The notes under the pieces were generated by a model. That model was not told the DNA's origin, made no database searches, and saw only the letters and a program-made list of their open reading frames with translations. A program made the translations under genes and the position numbers. Below are positions 45,173 through 58,133 of a DNA stretch of 64,000 nucleotides, in pieces (the stretch's first letter is position 1; each line of letters begins with the position of its first letter). This DNA comes from Macrostomum hystrix (lineage: Eukaryota > Platyhelminthes > Macrostomidae), in the NCBI GenBank assembly GCA_950097015.1, contig CATNEN010000038.1, positions 1,798,001-1,862,000 on the forward strand, given 5' to 3'.

Positions 45173-47643
45173 TTTGCATTAAGACAAATTGGTTTAGTTT
45201 AGGCCTAGATACTTTCAGTGGCTAGTTATAGCCTGTAATATTAATGATACTAGCTATAATAGCTATTAATACTAGTAATACAAGTATTACATGGTAGCCA
45301 AAATTAGGCCAAAAGTAGCTAGTGCAGTTCTAACTAGCTAGGCACTGGGATTCTAAGGCTATAGATTTATTAGTTGTTTAGTAGGCCTAATTTACTTTTT
45401 AGGCCTAGTAATAGGCCTAGTTGTTTTATTAGTTTGGCCTATTAATAATATTGTCAACTTAAGTTATGGCTAACGCCTTTCAAGACATCACAAAAATACG
45501 CTACAATTTTTAGTCCTTTGAAAGGAATACATAGATAGCCTGGCAAACTTGGAGCTAGGCTGACAATAAAAAAGCTCCGAAACATATTTAGCTAGGCCTA
45601 TAGCTAAATGTAGATATGTAGATAGGCCAAAGCCGCAACGGTAAAAAATGTAAGCTTATACAAACCTAAAATTAGCCATATGGGCTTGTCGGGTGCACAT
45701 TAGACATTCTCGGATTGGTAAGTGGTGTCTAGGCTTGTTTTTAGCATTGTATCTTACTGTGCCGCCCCTTTCAGTTCGCGTGTTGGGTTCGGTTTAGCTA
45801 CATGTACGAGTTTAAAACTATAAACTGGGCAGTACAAAATGCAGCTAAAATTTTGCTTAAATTACTTAAAAAAACTATCGTGTCTTAGTTTTTTTCTTTC
45901 GTTATTTATATGCTTGTGTTCTTTGTTTTGCAACACTGTTGTTTTCAAACACGAATTTAAACATGTGTTCATCCATGGTTTTAAATATTTTGATATCATA
46001 TCGTTTATATTATATGATTATATTGTATTATACTTCACGTTATTTTAATTGATAAATCTTGCTTCTGATTGCCTAAAAAGTATTTTATATTGTTATTTAC
46101 TACCTTTTCTAGTTTCTAAAGCATAACATCTTTCTAGCATCATCCCACTAATTTAAAAGTGACAGTTATTATACCTTGTCTTACATTTGTTTCCTAGAAT
46201 GCAACAGTCTATTCGTACTAGGCCTAGCTACTTTACGTCCTTATTAAACATGACCTATTAAAATTTACATTAATTAGACATTCACAATTTATTGGCTAAA
46301 CTGAAACTTTGGCCAAATACTTACTACTTAATCTCTGTAGTCTCTGTAAAAGTGACTGTAATCATCCATCTCTACTGTAACCTGTAGGCCTAGTCGACTT
46401 CTAAACTACCTATGGCTATGCTCTGAAAAGTAGGTCTATGCCTGCAAGCAAAATCTATGTGGACCTAGTCCTAGGTATTTATTTTCACAATAAAGTGTAA
46501 TATCTTTAAAGACAAAGTAAGCAGCACAATAGGTCAATACAATCATCATATAAGGCTTATTTTGATTTTTGATAAGGCCTGTGTTGATAATCAAATTGAT
46601 AATCCCAAAGTTTCCATGTTGGCCTAGGACTACTTTATTGTCCATGAAATTTCATTCAGTTATAATATTTTCATTTTTGTGATATGATTTCTGAAACTTG
46701 ATTGAAATGTTTTCGGTGTCAATGTTCTTGATTGTTAAATTGTTATAATTTAGGCCATAAATGCGCAACCTCCCAAATCTTAGCCGGTTGTGCGACTTAG
46801 TTTTTGCTCTCATTTGCAACTTAGTTCGTTTCATTGCTCTATTTACGACTTAGTTTGCTCTCATTTGCTCTCTTTTTTTCTCCCCTTTTTCCTTTTCTTC
46901 ACACCTTCCTTTTTTTGTCCCGTGGTCCCCCCTTTGATTTTTTGCACTTGGTCGATTGGTTTTTGCGACTTACGTTGCTTGGCCTTCGTTTCACCCAGCC
47001 GGTTTGGCCGGGTTGGCCGGGTGTTGTGCATGTATGATTTAGGCTAGCCATAGTAACATTATTATATATTACAGTTTTAATTTTCTCTTAAAATTTTTTT
47101 TGTTTTAATGCCTTTGTTTATTTCACATTATATTTTTTCAAATATTTTATTCACCTAAAATTAATATTATGCATCATACATGGTTTTAAATATTGTTTTA
47201 AATATAACATACATGTTGCGCATGTATGTTATGCATGCTACTGTTTTTCTATCACTTATCTATATCTTTTTAAAAAATCAATTTATTCAGCCTCAAACGT
47301 CAAATAAACAGAAAAATCAGCACCCAATTGGTGTGCACACCTCAATAATAAATATATATATATATCAATTGATTTTGGTAGAAGCTATATTATACAGTTA
47401 GGCCTTTTAATCTGATGCAAAAGATCTGAAGTAAAAAAGAGAGAACTAAATTATGTTTATTAAAATGAGATTTGTAGCTTTGTAGCAAGATAATGAAAAT
47501 TTTATGTATCCTATTATATTCTATTTCCTGTACATCTGGCATTAAAGTTTCATGGAGATTAGATTGATGTGTCAATGAGTTTATCTTTCTGCCACTAATG
47601 ACTTGTATTTTGAAACTTGATTAACTTTTTAGCCAGTCTCATC

Positions 47644-50600
47644 ATGGACGAAATTGATCCAGAGGCCTGTCGCTACTGCTTGCGTCGACTTTGCTCACCC
47701 TATTTGACCTGTGTGGAATGCCGCTTGCCAATGCATCCTGCGCTGCTACAGCAGCAGGGCCAACAGCAACAGCAGCAGCGTCTGGTTCATCGCCAAACAG
47801 TCCGCCTGTGCCTGCGCTGCTTTGCATGTGGCGCCGAGTCTGGCAAGCATTCGCGTCGTCATGACTACCGATTGGAGACACTGCGTGACTGGCAGAAGCA
47901 GGCAATCTTTCACCCTGATACAGAGGCGGCTGCCGCTCACTGGTAGTTAACTTTCCAATATGTCTTTCAGATATTTTTTGTTTTTCTTCTAGAGAAGTAG
48001 TAGCTTACAGTAGCGAGTTTCGCACAATCGAGATGTCCTGAGTTCGATTCTCATGCCCTAGGAAAAACATTTGCCCTTAAGAAAACATACTTTATTCGAT
48101 TATGCTTCAGTTCATGCTGCTGTACAAATTATATATCATTGCTCATACTAATACTAGGTCGTTTGAAGAGGAGACCCGTCTATTGGACTCCATCGATGTT
48201 TTTGGCTTTGGTAATTGGAGTGACGTTGCGTCTAAAGTCGACGGTCGAACTGGGGACCAGTGCATTGAGCACTACTCGCAGTACTATATGCGAGGCGCCA
48301 TCGGCTCTAAAACATTCGCGCCCGCCGCTGCAGCCGCTGGGGCAACCGACGGCACAGCCGTGGCAACTGATAAGCCGCTTGAGATTCCCATTGTGCGGCT
48401 GGTTGAGGACCTCACCGGGGCACCGGGTGCGCCGCTATCGCCGTCCCTGTTTCAGGTTCGGACTTTTTTAATTTGTTGACCTTACTTTAACCCAAATTAT
48501 AAATCCCGTATTATCCCACAACAGAAATCCCCTAATAATAATAATAATAATAATTGCTGGAGGGCTGCGGGCAATGGCACATCTTCTAGTGACACTAGAC
48601 CCGCAGCCAGCGAGGAGGCAATTCTGCTCATTTCGCTGACTCCTGAGGACACACGCACTCAGATACTGTACGCAGGCACACGCTCACACAGGTGTGTACA
48701 TCTGCCCTGACTTTCTTATCGTCTGGCAGTGTACATTTCACTGTGGCTTTGGAGGTTGGCCCTCAAGGGCGTAAATTGCACAACAAGCCCCCAAGCCTTC
48801 TCTCCGCGGCTGCGCCTCAAATAAATGTGGCCTCGCCGTGGAATCGAACTTAGGGACAGTGGTGCGAGAGGCAAACGCGATAACCACTCTGCCACCGACC
48901 ACCACAGAAATCCCCTATTATCCCACAATAAAAATCTTAAGTTATACCACAAAAAATAGCAAATTCCACAATGAAAATCCCTAATCCTACCCAAAAATTT
49001 CCTAATCCCGCAACAGAAATCCCAAATCCCATGATTCCACGAACCCACGAACCCAGGCGCTGCCGCCAGCCGACCTGACCCAGGAGGAGGCTCAGCTGCT
49101 CGGCTTCATGCCTTTGCGCGGCGATTTCGAACGCGACTACGACAACGAAGCCGAGAGTCTGCTCTGCCAGCTGCAGCCGAGCTTCGAGCAGGACGAGCTG
49201 GACAATGCCCTCCGCGTGGCGCAGATCGACATGTACACTGGCCGGCTGCAGGAGCGTCAGAGGCGGAAGCTGATCGCCACACGGCACGGCCTGCTTCATC
49301 AGGCGATGCGCTGCATCCTGGCCAGGACCGGCCCTGCCAGCAGTTCCGCACCCTCTGTGGCCGCTTTGATCGGCGCCAGTCCCGGACCGCGTAGGCGCCT
49401 GGCTGCCAGCTACAATGCGCTGGACATTGATGACCGACTCAAGCCGTTTCTGCGCTACCTGGGCCCGGCCGAGGCGCGCCAGTTTCTATCTGGCGTGGAG
49501 CGCGAGGAGCGCCTAAAATGGGAAATTAACCAGCTGCTCAGGCTGAGAACTGCTGGGCACAAAAGGCTGCCGGGTGAGCAGTTCCTGGCACCTTGGTCAT
49601 TGTTGATTTACTATTTTTTAGGTTCATGTTTTAATACCTGGCACAGCCGCAGCGTCTCTGAGAGCTGTGTTCAGCTGTTCAGTCCGTTAATGTGCACCAT
49701 AATAACCACAGCACCATCTGATGTAGATTTTTTATTTCGCAGCTAGAGTCATACAGTTTCTCTCTAGATACGATTTGAACACCAGACCTCGGTTCTGACG
49801 TCCAAAGCTTCAACAACCGCAGGCTACAAAGATCCAACAACCGTAGGCTACAAAGATCCAACAACCACAGGCTACAAAGATCCAACAACCGTAGGCTACA
49901 AAGATCCAACAACTGTAGGCTACAAAGATTCAATAACCACAGGCTGCAAAGATCCAACAACCGCAGGCTACAAAGATTCAATAACCGCTGGCTACTAAGA
50001 TCCAACAACCGCTGGCTACTAAGATCCAACAACCGCAGGCTTACAAAGATTCAATAACCACAGGCTACTAAGATCCAATAACCGCAGGCTTACAAAGATT
50101 CAATAACCACAGGCTACTAAGATCCAATAACCGCAGGCTTACAAAGATCCAACAACCACTGGCTACTAAGATCCAACAACCACTGGCTACAAAGCTCCAA
50201 CAACCACTGGCTACGAAGATCCAACAACCGCTGGCTATTAAGATCCAATAACCGCAGGCTTAAAAAGATTCAATAACCGCAGGCTTACAAAGATCCAACA
50301 ACCACTGGCTACGAAGATCCAACAACCACAGGCTACAAAGATCCAACAACCGCAGGCTACAAAGCTCCAACAATTACTGGCTACGAAGATCCAACAACCA
50401 CAGGCTACAAAGATCCAATTACCGCAGGCTTACAAAGATCCAACAACCACAGGCTACAAAGATCCAACAACCGCAGGCTACAAAGATTCAATAACCACAG
50501 GCTACAAAGATCCAACAACCGCAGGCTACAAAGATCCAACAACCGCAGGCTACAAAGATTCAATAACCACAGGCTACAAAGATCCAACAACCGCAGGCTA

Positions 50601-52487
50601 CAAAGATCCAACAACCGCAGGCTACAAAGATTCAATAACCACAGGCTACAAAGCTCCAACAACCGTAGGCTACAAAGCTCTAACAACCGTAGGCTACAAA
50701 GCTCTAACAACCGTAGGCTACAAAGCTCCTCCTTAGTTTGTCGGATTGCTCGCAATTGCAAAAAAAAACTATACTGCCACTTTAACAGTACAAAGACTAC
50801 TATATTTTTACCCCTGTGGATGATCACGGGGTTATTTAAAATAGCCACTGCTTCACAAACCGAATGACAGATTTTCGTGAAAATCCGCCATATGAATCAA
50901 AATTAGCCGCCCTTTATTACGATGAACTCATTTTCAAATCCATACGGCGTCAGCATCGTTAGGATATTTCTGTGGTTCTTGTCGGAGACCCTGGTGACAA
51001 GGACAACTAACATTGCTCTGTATAAACTTCTATGGTGAATCCATATTGGTTTCCATTGGTTTCTCCCATAACCATTTTAGGAGAAACATAAAAAAGGAAA
51101 AATGTGGGCATTTGAAAGCCCCGGGTCTTTCAACTGTTCCTCACTTCCTTCTCTTCCTCAGCTCCTATAAACACGCACAGGCAGTCTTTCAGCCCTTGCG
51201 CTCTACTTAGATTCAAGCAAAGCTTTAAATAATAAAAAAATGTAAATTGCCACCTCCGACAGTTGATTTCTTTCCGCCGGACATTGCCTACGGCCGCGGC
51301 ATCGGCGCTGCTTCGACAGGCGTCGTCGGGCGCGGTCGCGGTCGGCCGCCCGCATTGTCGATCAGCGGCTCAACTGCTCGGCTGCAGCAGCAGCAGCCGC
51401 ATCATCGGCAGCTGAGTCATCAGCAGCGACACCAGCTGATCCGGTGTCACCGTTGGTTCCTCCCGGCTGCCGTATGCAGCGTCTGGCAGCAGCATCAGCA
51501 GCAGCGGCGTCGGGATGGCCCAGACACGAATGGTCATAAAAGCCAGCTACGGATACAATTGCGCGAGCAGCAGCAGCATAGGCGGGGAGCTAGAAGGCAG
51601 CAGCAGCCGAATGATTTGCCGGATGTTGGCCAGACAAACGGTGAGGTTTTCTGATCCGATTGAGGATCGCTAGCTCGAAAATCGGATGCTTCCATTCATT
51701 GTAGAACTTATGATAGATTAGAATTAAGAATCGATCATCGAAAATTCACAATCAATCGTTGAAAATTCAGAATCGGTCCTTCAGAATTCAAACTCGCTCA
51801 TTGAGAATTTAGAATCGGTCATTGAAAATTCGAAATCTGTCATATAGAATTTAGAATCGGTCATTCATAATTCAGAATCGGTCATTCCAATAATTCAGAA
51901 TCGATCATTCATAATTCAGAATCGGTCATTGAGAATTCGGAATTGGTCATTGTGAATTCAGAATCAGTCATTGAAAACTTACAACTGGTCATTAAAAATT
52001 CAGAATCGGTCATTTATAAAGTGTAGAATTGGTCATTTAAAGTTTAGAATTGGTCATCGAGAATTCACAATCGGTCATTTAAAGTGTTGAATTGGTCATC
52101 GATAAATCAGAATCGGTCATTTAAAGTGTTGAATTGGTCATCGAGAAAACAGAATCGGTCATTTAAAGTGTTGAATTGGTCATCGAGAATTCACAATCGG
52201 TCATTTTAAGTGTTGAATTGGTCATTGAGAACTCAGAATCGGTCGCGTTAAACAATCGTCTATTGCATTTCTCAGGTCTATCAATCAAGGTAACCCGCCG
52301 AAACGGGCACTGCATGAACGGCTTCGGCTCTTATCGCGTCTCGCCAGTGAAGCTGTCCGCTCTTCGAAAAGGCTTCGCTTCAGGCGCAGGCAGCTCCACC
52401 GCGGCCTCCTCGCCGCCGAAACGGCGTCAACGGCACAAGACTCGATTCGCGCACAAGAAAACTCACATTAGTTCGGCCGCAAAATAA
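47644..52487 (+). CDS. TADA2B: SAGA-type transcriptional adaptor ADA2 (TADA2B-like)
   Basis: Five exons join in frame: 47644..47942, 48158..48455, 49057..49573, 51263..51640 and 52276..52487, about 567 residues. A ZZ-type zinc finger comes first (CRYCLRRLCSPYLTCVEC, then RLCLRCFACGAESGKHSRRH). A SANT domain follows (FEEETRLLDSIDVFGFGNWS, DQCIEHYSQYY), whose first Trp codon is split by intron 1. Then come APLSPSLF, LLGFMPLRGDFERDYDNEAE and AQIDMYTGRLQERQRRKL. The PLSPSL and GFMPLR blocks fit TADA2B better than TADA2A. ADA2B bridges GCN5 and ADA3 in the SAGA histone acetyltransferase module. A polyQ-bearing insertion separates the zinc ligands. The last two exons are Arg/Gln-rich and basic, and no SWIRM domain is evident, so they are less certain (they fit in phase only). 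AATAAA overlaps the stop region at 52483. Confidence 0.87.
47990..48070 (+). mobile_element. Possible tRNA-like SINE head, TADA2B intron 1
   Basis: A TAGCTTACAGTAGCGAG A-box-like run and a GAGTTCGATTCTC B box lie about 35 bp apart. No body or tail is recognised. Confidence 0.35.
48535..48903 (-). mobile_element. tRNA-derived SINE with target-site duplication, TADA2B intron 2
   Basis: On the minus strand the head has GGTGGCAGAGTGGTTATCGC (A box) and AAGTTCGATTCCACGGCGAG (B box). The 3' tail is (ATT)n at 48535..48552. The 14-bp word acagaaatccccta flanks both ends (48521..48534 and 48904..48917), a target-site duplication. Other family members: 9393, 38060 and the palindrome spacer. Confidence 0.85.
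49800..50730 (+). repeat. Minisatellite, TADA2B intron 3 (24-bp units, about 38 copies)
   Basis: The unit is gatccaacaaccgcaggcta then caaa; variants are accaca, accgta and actggct, with one-base length changes (gcttacaaa) in the middle. The antisense Leu/Cys-rich frames are array noise. Confidence 0.93.
50860..51060 (+). mobile_element. Foldback-family fragment, TADA2B intron 3
   Basis: gaatgacagattttcgtgaa, gccctttattacgatgaact, acggcgtcagcatcgttagg and gacaaggacaact match the copies at 5367..5886, 58718..59230 and 4690..4930. It directly follows the minisatellite. Confidence 0.6.
51735..52250 (+). repeat. Minisatellite, TADA2B intron 4 (about 21-bp units)
   Basis: Degenerate units of aatcggtcattgaaaattca plus g; at the right end a 42-bp dimer (tttaaagtgttgaattggtc alternating) takes over. 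Confidence 0.85.
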
Positions 52488-52868
52488 ATAATAGTCGCTG
52501 CTGACTACTCAACTGTCCCGGCTCAGTAGTAAACAACGTTAATTTTAGTTTATTTCAGCAAAGAACGTTTTTAGAAACTGTACTTGTTGGTTGACATTAT
52601 TTTGTCACTTGGTGACCTATTTCGTAGGGTTTGTTATCTGTCAGTGTTGCATTTTTAGCTATGCTAGAATCAACTTAAATATATGTTTTAAAATTATTAG
52701 AATTAGCCTTTTTGCAGCGTTCCGGTAATGTTACTGTAATGTTACTGTTCACTTGCTGTTTATTTAATAGCTTAATAGTTTGATATCTGTCACCGGTTAA
52801 ACATGCTATCCATTCTGTTATTGTAGCAATATTTCTTTTATTTTGTTAGTCTTTCTTAAAGTGAACTC
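52488..52868. other. TADA2B 3' flank
   Basis: AT-rich and probably the 3' UTR. A short direct repeat gtaatgttact is present near 52730. No ORF. Confidence 0.45.
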
Positions 52869-55800
52869 AGATCGTTCAGCATCTGAATTCCCTGATCCTT
52901 CAGCATCTGAATTCCCTGGTCCTTCAGCATCTGAATTCCCTGATCCTTCAGCATCTGAATTCCCTAATCCTTCAGCATCTGAATTCCCTGATCCTTCAGC
53001 ATCTGAATTCCCTAATCCTCCAGCATCTGAATTCCCTGATACTTCAGCATCTGAATTCCCTGATCCTTCAGCATCTGAATTCCCTGATACTTCAGCATCT
53101 GAATTCCCTGATCCTTCAGCATCTGAATTCCCTGATCCTTCAGCATCTGAATTCCCTGGTCCTTCAGCATCTGAATTCCCTCCCTGATCCTTCAGCATCT
53201 GAATTCCCTGATCCTTCAGCATCTGAATTCCCTGATACTTCAGCATCTGAATTCCCTGATCCTTCAGCATCTGAATTCCCTGATACTTCAGCATCTGAAT
53301 TCCCTGGTCCTTCAGCATCTGAATTCCCTCCCTGATCCTTCAGCATCTGAATTCCCTGATCCTTCAGCATCTGAATTCCCTCCCTGATCCTTCAGCATCT
53401 GAATTCCCTGGTCCTTCAGCATCTGAATTCCCTGATACTTCAGCATCTGAATTCCCTGGTCCTCCAGCATCTGAATTCCCTGATCCTTCAGCATCTGAAT
53501 TCCCTCCCTGATCCTTCAGCATCTGAATTCCCTGATACTTCAGCATCTGAATTCCCTGATACTTCAGCATCTGAATTCCCTGATCCTCCAGCATCTGAAT
53601 TCCCTGATACTTCAGCATCTGAATTCCCTGATACTTCAGCATCTGAATTCCCTGGTCCTTCAGCATCTGAATTCCCTCCCTGATCCTTCAGCATCTGAAT
53701 TCCCTGATCCTTCAGCATCTGAATTCCCTGGTCCTTCAGCATCTGAATTCCCTGATCCTTCAGCATCTGAATTCCCTAATCCTTCAGCATCTGAATTCCC
53801 TGATCCTTCAGCATCTGAATTCCCTAATCCTCCAGCATCTGAATTCCCTGATACTTCAGCATCTGAATTCCCTGATCCTTCAGCATCTGAATTCCCTGAT
53901 ACTTCAGCATCTGAATTCCCTGATCCTTCAGCATCTGAATTCCCTGATCCTTCAGCATCTGAATTCCCTGGTCCTTCAGCATCTGAATTCCCTCCCTGAT
54001 CCTTCAGCATCTGAATTCCCTGATCCTTCAGCATCTGAATTCCCTGATACTTCAGCATCTGAATTCCCTGATCCTTCAGCATCTGAATTCCCTGATACTT
54101 CAGCATCTGAATTCCCTGGTCCTTCAGCATCTGAATTCCCTCCCTGATCCTTCAGCATCTGAATTCCCTGATCCTTCAGCATCTGAATTCCCTCCCTGAT
54201 CCTTCAGCATCTGAATTCCCTGGTCCTTCAGCATCTGAATTCCCTGATACTTCAGCATCTGAATTCCCTGGTCCTCCAGCATCTGAATTCCCTGATCCTT
54301 CAGCATCTGAATTCCCTCCCTGATCCTTCAGCATCTGAATTCCCTGATACTTCAGCATCTGAATTCCCTGATACTTCAGCATCTGAATTCCCTGATCCTC
54401 CAGCATCTGAATTCCCTGATACTTCAGCATCTGAATTCCCTGATACTTCAGCATCTGAATTCCCTGGTCCTTCAGCATCTGAATTCCCTCCCTGATCCTT
54501 CAGCATCTGAATTCCCTGATCCTTCAGCATCTGAATTCCCTCCCTGATCCTTCAGCATCTGAATTCCCTGGTCCTTCAGCATCTGAATTCCCTGATACTT
54601 CAGCATCTGAATTCCCTGGTCCTTCAGCATCTGAATTCCCTCCCTGATCCTTCAGCATCTGAATTCCCTGATCCTTCAGCATCTGAATTCCCTCCCTGAT
54701 CCTTCAGCATCTGAATTCCCTGATACTTCAGCATCTGAATTCCCTGATCCTCCAGCATCTGAATTCCCTGATACTTCAGCATCTGAATTCCCTGATACTT
54801 CAGCATCTGAATTCCCTGATCCTTCAGCATCTGAATTCCCTGATCCTTCAGCATCTGAATTCCCTGGTCCTTCAGCATCTGAATTCCCTGATCCTCCAGC
54901 ATCTGAATTCCCTGATCCTCCAGCATCTGAATTCCCTGATACTTCAGCATCTGGATTCCCTGATCCTCCAGCATCTGAATTCCCTGATCCTCCAGCATCT
55001 GAATTCCCTGATCCTTCAGCATCTGAATTCCCTCCCTGATCCTTCAGCATCTGAATTCCCTCCCTGATCCTTCAGCATCTGAATTCCCTCCCTGATCCTT
55101 CAGCATCTGAATTCCCTGATCCTCCAGCATCTGAATTCCCTGATCCTCCAGCATCTGAATTCCCTGATCCTCCAGCATCTGAATTCCCTCCCTGATCCTT
55201 CAGCATCTGAATTCCCTGATCCTCCAGCATCTGAATTCCCTGGTCCTTCAGCATCTGAATTCCCTGATCCTTCAGCATCTGAATTCCCTGATCCTTCAGC
55301 ATCTGAATTCCCTGATCCTTCAGCATCTGAATTCCCTGATCCTTCAGCATCTGAATTCCCTGGTCCTTCAGCATCTGAATTCCCTGGTCCTTCAGCATCT
55401 GAATTCCCTGATCCTTCAGCATCTGAATTCCCTAATCCTTCAGCATCTGAATTCCCTGATCCTTCAGCATCTGAATTCCCTGATACTTCAGCATCTGAAT
55501 TCCCTGATCCTCCAGCATCTGAATTCCCTGATACTTCAGCATCTGAATTCCCTGATACTTCAGCATCTGAATTCCCTGGTCCTTCAGCATCTGAATTCCC
55601 TCCCTGATCCTTCAGCATCTGAATTCCCTGATCCTTCAGCATCTGAATTCCCTGATACTTCAGCATCTGAATTCCCTGGTCCTCCAGCATCTGAATTCCC
55701 TGATCCTTCAGCATCTGAATTCCCTGATCCTTCAGCATCTGAATTCCCTCCCTGATCCTTCAGCATCTGAATTCCCTGATCCTTCAGCATCTGAATTCCC

Positions 55801-57006
55801 TGATACTTCAGCATCTGAATTCCCTGGTCCTCCAGCATCTGAATTCCCTCCCTGATCCTTCAGCATCTGAATTCCCTGATCCTTCAGCATCTGAATTCCC
55901 TCCCTGATCCTTCAGCATCTGAATTCCCTGATACTTCAGCATCTGAATTCCCTGGTCCTTCAGCATCTGAATTCCCTCCCTGATCCTTCAGCATCTGAAT
56001 TCCCTGATCCTTCAGCATCTGAATTCCCTGATACTTCAGCATCTGAATTCCCTGGTCCTCCAGCATCTGAATTCCCTGATCCTTCAGCATCTGAATTCCC
56101 TGATACTTCAGCATCTGAATTCCCTGGTCCTCCAGCATCTGAATTCCCTGATCCTTCAGCATCTGAATTCCCTCCCTGATCCTTCAGCATCTGAATTCCC
56201 TGATACTTCAGCATCTGAATTCCCTGATACTTCAGCATCTGAATTCCCTGATCCTCCAGCATCTGAATTCCCTGATACTTCAGCATCTGAATTCCCTGGT
56301 CCTTCAGCATCTGAATTCCCTCCCTGATCCTTCAGCATCTGAATTCCCTGATCCTTCAGCATCTGAATTCCCTCCCTGATCCTTCAGCATCTGAATTCCC
56401 TGATACTTCAGCATCTGAATTCCCTGGTCCTTCAGCATCTGAATTCCCTGATCCTTCAGCATCTGAATTCCCTCCCTGATCCTTCAGCATCTGAATTCCC
56501 TGATACTTCAGCATCTGAATTCCCTGGTCCTTCAGCATCTGAATTCCCTGATACTTCAGCATCTGAATTCCCTGGTCCTTCAGCATCTGAATTCCCTGAT
56601 CCTCCAGCATCTGAATTCCCTGATCCTTCAGCATCTGAATTCCCTGATACTTCAGCATCTGAATTCCCTGGTCCTTCAGCATCTGAATTCCCTGATACTT
56701 CAGCATCTGAATTCCCTGGTCCTTCAGCATCTGAATTCCCTGATACTTCAGCATCTGAATTCCCTGATCCTCCAGCATCTGAATTCCCTGATCCTTCAGC
56801 ATCTGAATTCCCTGATCCTTCAGCATCTGAATTCCCTGATCCTTCAGCATCTGAATTCCCTGATCCTCCAGCATCTGAATTCCCTGATCCTTCAGCATCT
56901 GAATTCCCTGATCCTTCAGCATCTGAATTCCCTGATCCTTCAGCATCTGAATTCCCTGATCCTTCAGCATCTGAATTCCCTGATCCTTCAGCATCTGAAT
57001 TCCCTT
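52869..57006. repeat. 4.1-kb minisatellite of 24/28-bp units with higher-order structure
   Basis: The unit is ccttcagcatctgaattccc then tgat, roughly 170 copies. Each unit carries an EcoRI site (GAATTC). A 28-bp form has an extra tccc (ccctccctgat). Point variants are ggt/gat/aat, atactt and cctcca. A segment of 812 bp (33 units with five 28-bp forms) is repeated: about 52880..53725 recurs at 53692..54537. The plus frame reads an 8-residue repeat (PSASEFPD) broken by stops at the 28-bp forms, so it is not a gene. Confidence 0.95.
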
Positions 57007-57570
57007 ATTCGTTAGTATCTGAATTCCCTGATCTTAGTAAGTCAGGTATATGGCTACTTATTCCATGATCGCATTGTGTAACTATTACGATGAACTACAG
57101 TATTGTTAGTAACTCGTATGTATATTATTATCTCTAAGCTTGCCCATATTGAGTTATTGGCTTGCTGTACACCTAAAGCTTATCTGGTGTTTAAAACGAA
57201 TGATATATTTATAAATTAACAAATCACGCTTGATTCTGTATCAATATTATGCTTCTTTGAAATGCTTTCATTTTATGCCGCTTTTTTGCTTAGCTGCAAA
57301 TTTTAGAATTCATTTTTTCTATGTAAAGTCTGAATCAAAAGGCATTTCGCATTAGTTTATGATTAGCCTTCACCCAATGCCCCTCATCTTAAACCGTCCT
57401 GATATCCGTGCGGTCCTTGTTCAAAGTTGATAAATAAAATGAGAAGACTTGGGTCGAATGCAAGCTGCTATCGCCGTGCTCGGAGACTACAATAACGTCT
57501 GCGCTTTTTCCTTCTAGTTGCTTTCTATTTTGCACGGGACGAATTTATGGCAAAAAGTAAAGTAGCCTGT
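57007..57570. other. Spacer between arrays, nothing recognised
   Basis: AT-rich unique DNA; no ORF, SINE head or repeat seen. Confidence 0.45.
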
Positions 57571-58133
57571 TAGATAGTGACCCACCTGTTAGACAGTGGA
57601 TCACCTGTTAGACAGTGGATCACCTGTTAGACAGTGGATCACCTGTTAGACAGTGACCCACCTGTTAGACAGTGGATCACCTGTTAGACAGTGGATCACC
57701 TGTTAGACAGTGGATCACCTGTTAGACAGTGGATCACCTGTTAGACAGTGACCCACCTGTTAGACAGTGGATCACCTGTTAGACAGTGGATCACCTGTTA
57801 GACAGTGACCCACCTGTTAGACAGTGACCCACCTGTTAGACAGTGACCCACCTGTTAGACAGTGGATCACCTGTTAGACAGTGACCCACCTGTTAGACAG
57901 TGACCCACCTGTTAGACAGTGACCCACCTGTTAGACAGTGACCCACCTGTTAGACAGTGACCCACCTGTTAGACAGTGACCCACCTGTTAGACAGTGACC
58001 CACCTGTTAGACAGTGACCCACCTGTTAGACAGTGACCCACCTGTTAGACAGTGACCCACCTGTTAGACAGTGACCCACCTGTTAGACAGTGACCCACCT
58101 GTTAGACAGTGACCCACCTGTTAGACAGTGACT
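57571..58133. repeat. 19-bp minisatellite, about 29 copies, two unit types
   Basis: The units are gatcacctgttagacagtg and acccacctgttagacagtg; only the first three bases differ. The types are mixed in the left half, and the right half is almost purely the accc type. Confidence 0.94.

Larger units (their letters stand above)
42936..47643. other. AT-rich interval between SARNP and TADA2B
   Basis: This must contain the SARNP 5' UTR intron and promoter and the TADA2B promoter (divergent genes). Besides the array at 43462 and the inverted-repeat element at 44392 I see no gene; the short ORFs are AT-rich noise. The strongest pyrimidine bias is around 46850..46930. Confidence 0.5.

Noticed and set aside
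52818-56994. Numerous open frames with AEGSGNSD, IQMLKDQG or PSASEFPD repeats
   Set aside because: They are all generated by the 24/28-bp array; 28-bp units force frame changes and stops, and both strands are equally open.
57571-58133. Regular short repeats resembling a CRISPR array
   Set aside because: The 19-bp units are contiguous with no unique spacers, and the host is a eukaryote; it is a minisatellite.
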